A DNA stretch of 64,000 nucleotides from Hydrogenophaga sp. PAMC20947 (GTDB lineage: Bacteria > Pseudomonadota > Gammaproteobacteria > Burkholderiales > Burkholderiaceae_C): the NCBI RefSeq assembly GCF_004795855.1, contig NZ_CP039252.1:930001-994000 (forward strand), written 5' to 3'. Position 1 is the first letter of the stretch. The number at the start of each line of letters is the position of its first letter. The position numbers were made by a program, and so were the translations under genes. The notes beneath the pieces were generated by a model. It saw only the letters and a program-made list of their open reading frames with translations, was not told the DNA's origin and did no database searches. Shown here one piece after another: positions 57,352 to 64,000 of this stretch.

Positions 57352-57966
57352 TCAGGTCCCGGTTTTCTTCACGGTCGCTCGCTCCAGCGTCGCGTTGAGA
57401 TCGGCGCCGTTGACCTGGATGCGACCGTACCGGACCAGGCCATGAACACTGGCCGTGTCGTGCAGGGAAACCTCGCCCTCGCCTGAGTCCAGGACACCGT
57501 CGGTATGGCCCATCACAGAGATCTTTTGCGCCGTGATGTCGCCTTTGACGCGGCCGGTTTCGGTCACCACCACAGCCACCAAGGCGCCCATGGCCTGTGT
57601 CAGGTTGCCATCGACCGCACCGGCAACGCTGCAGGGGCCTCGCAGCTCGGCATTGCCGACGAAATGCATACCCTCGGCAACCATGCTGCGTGCCTGTCCG
57701 GATTCGAGCCCTTCGTTGAGTTCGGTTGATGCGCCTGCGCTTTGCAGCACGGGCATCTTTGAAGGTTGGCTGGGTGGCATGGCATTGCCTACATCGACCT
57801 CCATCGAGGGTGAGCTGGGTGTGCCTGGATCGGGCTCAAATGCCTCGGTGGGCGTGTCGGGCGCATTGTGGGTGTCTTGTGAGTTGTCCATCGATCGATC
57901 AGGTTGACGGGGGCGAAAAGATTGTTTGTTGGCTTTCATGTCAGGCGTCTCATCTCCAGGTTTCAA
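57352..57966 (-). CDS. Bactofilin family protein with long disordered N-terminus (bactofilin 2)
   Basis: A 204-residue protein. Residues 1-90 are a hydrophilic, Pro/Ser/Thr/Asp-rich tail ('DTHNAPDTPTEAFEPDPGTP'). The bactofilin core follows ('MVAEGMHFVGNAELRGPCSVAGAVDGNLTQAMGALVAVVVTETGRVKGDITAQKISVMG'). Its start overlaps the stop of the upstream bactofilin by four bases; internal ATGs at codons 10 and 26 are possible. The tail may bind a partner. Confidence 0.87.
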   Translation of the reverse strand: MKPGDETPDMKANKQSFRPRQPDRSMDNSQDTHNAPDTPTEAFEPDPGTPSSPSMEVDVGNAMPPSQPSKMPVLQSAGASTELNEGLESGQARSMVAEGMHFVGNAELRGPCSVAGAVDGNLTQAMGALVAVVVTETGRVKGDITAQKISVMGHTDGVLDSGEGEVSLHDTASVHGLVRYGRIQVNGADLNATLERATVKKTGT

Positions 57967-58403
57967 CGGGAAGCTGGCTGCACATCATGCAGCACTGGCA
58001 GGTTGTCTCCGAGTTTGAGCGTCTTGAATGGGCCCTGCAAGTCAGCACCTTCATAAAGCTGTAAGCGTCTGGCCATGAGCGTGCCGGTGGACACGGCGGT
58101 CTTGGAGACATAGGCCATGCCCGTGCATTCAAGGCGGGTGTCTTGCGGGCCAGCGCCGGTATCGCCGAGCTGGCCAAACAGGTACAGGTCACCGGTGACG
58201 CGGATATGGCCTCGAACTACCCCTCCGGTCCAGACGATCAGGCGACCATTGACGCGCATGCTGCCCGAGACTTCGCCTTGCACCAGCAAGCCGCCTTCAA
58301 AGTAGTTTTCACCCTTCAAATGGCTGCCCGCTGCGACCCGGCTCACCACATTCATGGCGATGGGATCAAGTGTGAGGGTGTCTTGAGGTGTCTTCAGTTC
58401 CAT
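57963..58403 (-). CDS. Bactofilin family protein (bactofilin 1)
   Basis: A 146-residue bactofilin: 'VVSRVAAGSHLKGENYFEGGLLVQGEVSGSMRVNGRLIVWTGGVVRGHIRVTGDLYLFGQLGD' shows the beta-helix repeat. ATG 58403 lies ten bases inside the upstream membrane-protein gene, indicating tight translational coupling. The frame is open upstream without homology. Confidence 0.88.
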   Translation of the reverse strand: MELKTPQDTLTLDPIAMNVVSRVAAGSHLKGENYFEGGLLVQGEVSGSMRVNGRLIVWTGGVVRGHIRVTGDLYLFGQLGDTGAGPQDTRLECTGMAYVSKTAVSTGTLMARRLQLYEGADLQGPFKTLKLGDNLPVLHDVQPASR

Positions 58404-58711
58404 GCGGTGAGCCCCCAGACAATCAAAGAAGCGGCGAGGCTGGTCAGGCCGAGCAAGGCGATCAACAGAGCGTGGCGCTCCATGATGCGCCTGGTGCGAC
58501 CGGGGCGCCGGCGGGTCTGGCCCGCTGGGTCGTGGGCATGGCTGAGCACCAACCACTCTCGCCACAGCCGCGTCAAGCGAGATTCGCCTGTTGAAAGGCT
58601 CAGCTCCAGGCCTTCAGGTGTCGGTGATGCTTTCGACTGTCGACGGCCCAGCAACACCGTGAAGGGCGGGCCTACGATGGTTTGGGTGAAAAATGCGTCG
58701 CTGTCATCCAT
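58394..58711 (-). CDS. Small single-pass membrane protein, first gene of the bactofilin cluster
   Basis: A 105-residue protein with a hydrophilic N-terminus, a basic stretch ('TRRRPGRTRRIMERH') and one C-terminal transmembrane helix (about 80-102, 'ALLIALLGLTSLAASLIVWGL'), so probably N-in and tail-anchored. It shows a faint resemblance to the other membrane protein of the operon (a Leu/Trp/Arg amphipathic segment just before the helix). I recognise no family. Confidence 0.78.
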   Translation of the reverse strand: MDDSDAFFTQTIVGPPFTVLLGRRQSKASPTPEGLELSLSTGESRLTRLWREWLVLSHAHDPAGQTRRRPGRTRRIMERHALLIALLGLTSLAASLIVWGLTAWN

Positions 58712-58717
58712 GGGGCG

Positions 58718-58738
58718 AGAGTGTAACTAGAGTGTAAC
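58718..58738. promoter_or_regulatory. Tandem direct repeat upstream of the bactofilin operon
   Basis: AGAGTGTAAC occurs twice with an 11-base period, seven bases before the first start codon, followed by AT-rich DNA (GAATTAATACAAAA) to about 58755. One-helical-turn spacing suits an operator, though it may also be part of the ribosome leader. Confidence 0.45.
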
Positions 58739-58803
58739 GAATTAATACAAAACCGCGCTATTTCAATAGACCAACTGTGTCGTATTGCTCGATGCGGGTC
58801 TGC

Positions 58804-60009
58804 TCAACTTGCATTGTCGGGCAAGCAGGATTCGTTGCCCTGCAGGATCGGCCTCAAAGGAGAGCGTTGCTCTAGGTGTTCGAGGTATTGCCCAATGCCT
58901 TCACCTTCGCGCTGCAGAAACCGCTCGACAGCGTCAGCAAAAGAAGGGTGCGCCAACCAATGTGCACTGGTGGTTTTTACGGGCATCAAGGCACGGGCCA
59001 TTTTGTGTTCGCCCTGGGCGCCGCCCTCAAATCGGCGGATGCCATGGTCGATGCACCAGGCCAAGGGTTGGTAGTAGCAGGCCTCGAAGTGCAAACAGTC
59101 CACCCGCTCCAGGGCACCCCAGTAGCGACCGTAAGCCACTCCGTGGTCAGCGTCCAAACCAATCAAACTGGCTGCGATGGGTTGGCCGTCGCGTTCGGCA
59201 ATGAAAAGCAACCAGTGTTCGGGCATGTCAGACGCCATCCGGATGAAAAAGGCCGGGCTCAGGTAGGGCGCGTTGCCATGCTCCAGGTAGGTGCGCTCGT
59301 AGCACCGGTAAAAAAATTCCCAATCGTTCTGGGTGATGTCGTGACCGCGTGTCCAGCGAAAGGAGACGCCGGCTTCGGCCACTTTGCGCCTTTCCTGCCG
59401 GATTTTTTTGCGTTTTTCCTGTTGAAGCGTGCTCAGGAAGTGATCAAAGTCCCGGTAAGGTTCGCCGGAAAGATCGCTGCCCGACCAGTGAAATTGAACC
59501 GTGTGACGCAACATCAACCCGGCGGCCTGACAAGCTGCGGTGTCCCGAGGCGACAAAAAAAGCAGGTGCAGGGACGACAGGTCTTCGGTTTTTGCGTGAG
59601 CCATCAGGGCATGGATCAGGGCATCGCGGGCGGCATCGTCTCGTGCCAGCAGGCGTGCGCCGGGTACCGGGGTGAACGGTACCGCAACCAGGGCCTTGGG
59701 GTAGTAGCTCAGACCATGTTGCTCGTACGCGTTGGCCCACGCCCAGTCAAACACGTACTCGCCGTAAGAGTGCCGCTTGAGGTACATCGGGCATCCGGCC
59801 ACCAGCGCCTCGCCTTCCCACAAGGTGACGTACTGTGCCTGCCAGCCCGTCCCGGCCACAGCGGCGCCCGTGGTGTGCAGCGCTGCCAGGTATTCGTGGC
59901 ACATGAAAGGACTGGGATCAGATTCCAGGGCGAGCAGGGCGTTCCAGTCCTCAGCGCGAACTTGTCCGGGCGCGCTCAATACCCGGGTGACATAATTCGA
60001 CGCAGTCAT
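58804..60009 (-). CDS. GNAT/FemAB-like N-acyltransferase (DUF482, peptidogalycan biosynthesis-like)
   Basis: A 401-residue protein with two GNAT-like halves. Family segments: 'SPFMCHEYLAALHTTGAA', 'YVFDWAWANAYEQHGLSYYPKALVAVPFTPV', 'QQEKRKKIRQERRKV' and 'FEGGAQGEHKMARALMPV'. The FemAB-like fold often attaches amino acids to peptidoglycan or other polymers, but the role of the DUF482 branch is not established. It is on the same strand as the bactofilin operon and just upstream of it, separated by about 90 bases. Confidence 0.88.
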   Translation of the reverse strand: MTASNYVTRVLSAPGQVRAEDWNALLALESDPSPFMCHEYLAALHTTGAAVAGTGWQAQYVTLWEGEALVAGCPMYLKRHSYGEYVFDWAWANAYEQHGLSYYPKALVAVPFTPVPGARLLARDDAARDALIHALMAHAKTEDLSSLHLLFLSPRDTAACQAAGLMLRHTVQFHWSGSDLSGEPYRDFDHFLSTLQQEKRKKIRQERRKVAEAGVSFRWTRGHDITQNDWEFFYRCYERTYLEHGNAPYLSPAFFIRMASDMPEHWLLFIAERDGQPIAASLIGLDADHGVAYGRYWGALERVDCLHFEACYYQPLAWCIDHGIRRFEGGAQGEHKMARALMPVKTTSAHWLAHPSFADAVERFLQREGEGIGQYLEHLEQRSPLRPILQGNESCLPDNAS

Positions 60010-60114
60010 TCGGGCGCTCCAGGTGAGCCGCTTCGTTCATGGTCTCCGGCAGATTTCACCTGTGAGTTGTGTTCCGCCGCGGATTTCCCGTTTTTTGCCA
60101 ATTCTTCCGATTTC

Positions 60115-61806
60115 ATGACGCTCAAAGTTTGTGTTGCCCAGTTCAATTTTGTGGTGGGTGACATGGTGGGCAATGCCCGAAGAATCATTGATGCCGCCCA
60201 CAAGGCCCATGCCCAAGGCGCGCAACTCTTGCTCACGCCGGAGCTCGCACTGTGCGGTTACGCGGCAGAGGACCTTTTTTTGCGTCCAGCCTTCATCGAT
60301 GCCTGTGATGATGCCCTGAAACAGGTTTGCGCAGAGACCGCTGCGCTCAATGGCCTGACGATTGTGGTGGGACACCCGGCGCGCCACGTGTCGGGCATGG
60401 CGCGCCGTGAAAAGAGTGTCTCGGTATCGGCCCTGTTCAATGCGGCGAGCGTGGTGACGCAGGGTGTGGTGCGGCAGACCTATGCCAAACGGGAATTGCC
60501 CAACTACCAAGTGTTCGATGAGCGCCGCTATTTTGTGCCTGGCCAGGCGCCCTGCATGGTGGCTGTGCCCGATGCTGACGGGCACATTGTGCAGGTGGGT
60601 ATCCTGATTTGCGAGGACGCCTGGTTTGATGCGCCTGCGGCGGAGCTGAAGGCGGCTGGGGCAGAGGTGCTGGCGGTCATCAACGCTTCACCGTTTCACA
60701 CCGGCAAGGGTGGCGAGCGGGAGGCCACGATGCGCGACCGAGTGCTGGCCGTGGGTTTGCCCATGGTGTATGCCCACATGGTGGGAGGCCAGGATGAGAT
60801 CGTGTTCGAAGGGCGCAGCTTTGTGCTCGGCGCCGACGGCAGCCTGCTGGGCCGCGCCATCAGTTTTGAGGAAACGCTGTTTGAAGTGGCCCTGAGGCGT
60901 GCGCCAACTGGCTGGGTTGCGCAAGCCGTCATGGACCCACCGCACAGTCAGGAGGCCGATCTGTGGCACGCGCTGGTGCTGGGGGTGCGCGACTACATTG
61001 GGAAAAATGGGTTTCCCACGGTCTTGCTGGGGTTGTCCGGGGGGATTGATTCGGCGCTGGTGCTGGCCATCGCCGTGGATGCACTGGGCAAGGACCGGGT
61101 GCGTGCCGTGATGATGCCATCGCCCTACACGGCTGATATTTCCTGGATCGACGCGCGCGACATGGCCAAGCGCATGGGCGTGCGCTACGACGAAATTGAT
61201 ATCGCACCGCATTTTGAGGCGTTCAAGAGCAGCCTGGCCCTGGAGTTCGCCGGACGGCCCGAAGACACCACCGAGGAAAACCTTCAGGCCCGCATCCGCG
61301 GCACATTGCTCATGGCGTTGTCCAACAAGTTTGGCGGTATCGTGCTGACCACTGGCAACAAGAGCGAAATGGCCACCGGCTATTGCACGCTGTATGGCGA
61401 CATGGCGGGTGGGTTTGCCGTGATCAAGGATGTGGTCAAGACACTGGTGTTCCGTCTGGCCAATTGGCGCAACCAGCACGACCCCTACCGCACGGGCAGT
61501 GAACCCATCCCCGAGCGCATCATCACGCGGCCACCCAGCGCCGAGCTGCGGGCCGATCAGAAAGACCAGGACAGCCTGCCGGCCTACGAGGTGCTGGACG
61601 CCATCATTGAGCGCTACATGGAAAACGATGAGAGCCCGGCCCAGATCGTAGCCGATGGGTTTGAGCGGGCCGATGTCGACAAGGTGGTCCGCCTGATTCG
61701 CATCAATGAGTACAAGCGCCGCCAGTCGCCTGTGGGCATTCGCGTGACCCACCGCGGCTTTGGCCGCGACTGGCGCTACCCGATCACGAGCAAATACCGG
61801 GCTTGA
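60115..61806 (+). CDS. nadE: Glutamine-dependent NAD+ synthetase
   Basis: A 563-residue two-domain enzyme: N-terminal nitrilase-type glutaminase (Glu in 'LLLTPELALCGYAAEDL', Lys in 'YAKRELPNYQVFDE', Cys in 'VGILICEDAWFD') and C-terminal ammonia-dependent synthetase with the PP-loop 'LLGLSGGIDSALVLAIAVD'. It converts deamido-NAD to NAD with glutamine as nitrogen donor. I chose ATG 60115; the frame is open far upstream but that part is antisense to the GNAT-like gene. Confidence 0.96.
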   Translation: MTLKVCVAQFNFVVGDMVGNARRIIDAAHKAHAQGAQLLLTPELALCGYAAEDLFLRPAFIDACDDALKQVCAETAALNGLTIVVGHPARHVSGMARREKSVSVSALFNAASVVTQGVVRQTYAKRELPNYQVFDERRYFVPGQAPCMVAVPDADGHIVQVGILICEDAWFDAPAAELKAAGAEVLAVINASPFHTGKGGEREATMRDRVLAVGLPMVYAHMVGGQDEIVFEGRSFVLGADGSLLGRAISFEETLFEVALRRAPTGWVAQAVMDPPHSQEADLWHALVLGVRDYIGKNGFPTVLLGLSGGIDSALVLAIAVDALGKDRVRAVMMPSPYTADISWIDARDMAKRMGVRYDEIDIAPHFEAFKSSLALEFAGRPEDTTEENLQARIRGTLLMALSNKFGGIVLTTGNKSEMATGYCTLYGDMAGGFAVIKDVVKTLVFRLANWRNQHDPYRTGSEPIPERIITRPPSAELRADQKDQDSLPAYEVLDAIIERYMENDESPAQIVADGFERADVDKVVRLIRINEYKRRQSPVGIRVTHRGFGRDWRYPITSKYRA

Positions 61807-61888
61807 TGCGAAGCGGTAGGGGGCCGGTCCCCTGCGTTGCGCAGAGCCGGGCTCGGCTTTTCCTCGCGCCTTGGCGCTCAGGTGAGCG

Positions 61889-63375
<1,487 letters not shown>

Positions 63376-63405
63376 CCGACCGCACCCAGCCCGTCTGAAA
63401 TCAGG

Positions 63406-63441
63406 CGCCACCGATCACTGAGGTCGGTGGCGTTTTGTTTT
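63406..63441 (+). terminator. Rho-independent terminator after the PII gene
   Basis: Stem CGCCACCGA/TCGGTGGCG with a 9-base loop followed by a T-rich tract, about 30 bases after the stop. Confidence 0.82.
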
Positions 63442-63532
63442 TGTTGGCGCTCAGCCGTGGGTGGGAGCGCATCCGCGTTTGTCAAGGCCTCGGGGGTGAA
63501 ACAAGCGAGCCCCACAGGTCGAGGGGATCACT

Positions 63533-64000
63533 TCAGACGGCGTCCAGCCGGTCTTCAGGGGCCAGTCCTGCCGCCTGGATCAAGGCTGGCAAGAGACGCG
63601 CAGCGTCGTCGTCCATTTGCATCAGATCCATCTGCCAGTCGCCCATGAATTGTTGCTCTACGCTGTTGTTCAGAAACCGCATCAGACCGTCGTAATAGCC
63701 GGCGATGTTGAGCAGGCCCACTGGCTTGTCGTGGTAACCGAGCTGGCGCCAGGTCCAGACCTCAAAGAATTCTTCAAAGGTGCCGATGCCGCCGGGCATG
63801 GCCAGGAAGGCGTCGGAGTGCTCTGCCATGAGGCGCTTGCGCTCGTGCATGGTGTCCACCACGATGAGCTCGGTGCAATTGTGGTTGGCCCATTCCTTCT
63901 CAACCAGGGCCTTGGGGATGATGCCGATCACGCGGCCTCCTGCATCGAGCGTGGCCTGGGCCACGGTGCCCATGAGGCCGTTGCATCCGCCGCCGTACAC
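63533..64000 (-). CDS. LOG-family protein (TIGR00730), 5' end outside window
   Basis: The last 156 codons of a Rossmann-fold nucleoside-monophosphate phosphoribohydrolase. The signature 'AMPGGIGTFEEFFEVWTW' (PGGxGTxxE) and 'YGGGCNGLMGTVAQATLDAGGRVIGIIP' are present. In plants and some bacteria such enzymes release cytokinin bases from the ribotide; in most bacteria they are thought to act on AMP-like nucleotides. The start codon and first segment lie beyond the right edge. Confidence 0.9.
   Translation of the reverse strand: MYGGGCNGLMGTVAQATLDAGGRVIGIIPKALVEKEWANHNCTELIVVDTMHERKRLMAEHSDAFLAMPGGIGTFEEFFEVWTWRQLGYHDKPVGLLNIAGYYDGLMRFLNNSVEQQFMGDWQMDLMQMDDDAARLLPALIQAAGLAPEDRLDAV

Noticed and set aside
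58876..60114. A 413-codon N-terminal extension of NadE
   Set aside because: The extension is antisense to the GNAT-like gene; NadE homology begins exactly at ATG 60115.

Overview
The window looks like chromosome from a Comamonadaceae-type betaproteobacterium (Hydrogenophaga/Rhodoferax/Acidovorax neighbourhood). This is inferred from high GC, the gene orders livKHMGF, exbB-exbD-lpxK-Trm112-kdsB-adk, idh/icd-clpS-clpA and yebC-purD-hemF-nadD-rsfS-rlmH-maf-rng, and the protein sequences. Most of it is ordinary core genome. I see no IS element, prophage or CRISPR array.

Layout. 1-2450 is a decayed or accessory edge: a truncated glycosyltransferase-25/PhyH-like fusion gene, a degraded livF copy and a cupin gene. 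2585-7210 is a complete branched-chain amino-acid ABC transporter (livKHMGF, minus strand) with NtrC-like palindromes upstream. 7520-8251 is a tRNA patch: intact tRNA-Arg(TCT) and tRNA-Pro(TGG) with two tRNA relics. 8310-15468 is acyl-CoA and thiol metabolism: a GST, an acyl-CoA dehydrogenase with an APH-type kinase, a Crp/Fnr regulator, an enoyl-CoA hydratase and a PaaH-type dehydrogenase. 15545-20246 has a FimV-like protein, a 2-hydroxyacid dehydrogenase and lexA. Two tandem SOS boxes lie between lexA and a divergent asparaginase gene. 21315-25316 is the envelope operon exbB-exbD-lpxK-Trm112-kdsB-adk. 25667-35175 holds xseA, sodB, two different NADP-isocitrate dehydrogenases, clpS and clpA. 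35503-44938 holds DUF1499, a HerA-like ATPase and the yebC to rng run.

45139-51068 is envelope again: an unusual outer-membrane barrel protein, msbA, and tolB-pal-cpoB without tolQRA. 51150-53234 has a YeeE/YedE sulfur transporter, tcdA and tRNA-Lys. 53385-56311 pairs a membrane proton-pumping pyrophosphatase with a divergent soluble pyrophosphatase. 56451-58711 is a compact five-gene operon with three bactofilins and two single-pass membrane proteins; I regard it as the best candidate for an undescribed system. The window ends with a FemAB/GNAT-like protein, nadE, a second unrelated asparaginase, a PII protein and a truncated LOG-family gene.

Together the genes cover amino-acid uptake and nitrogen sensing (liv, asparaginases, NadE, PII), envelope building (KdsB, LpxK, MsbA, Tol-Pal, bactofilins), NADPH supply (two ICDHs), protein quality control (ClpS/ClpA) and the SOS response (LexA).
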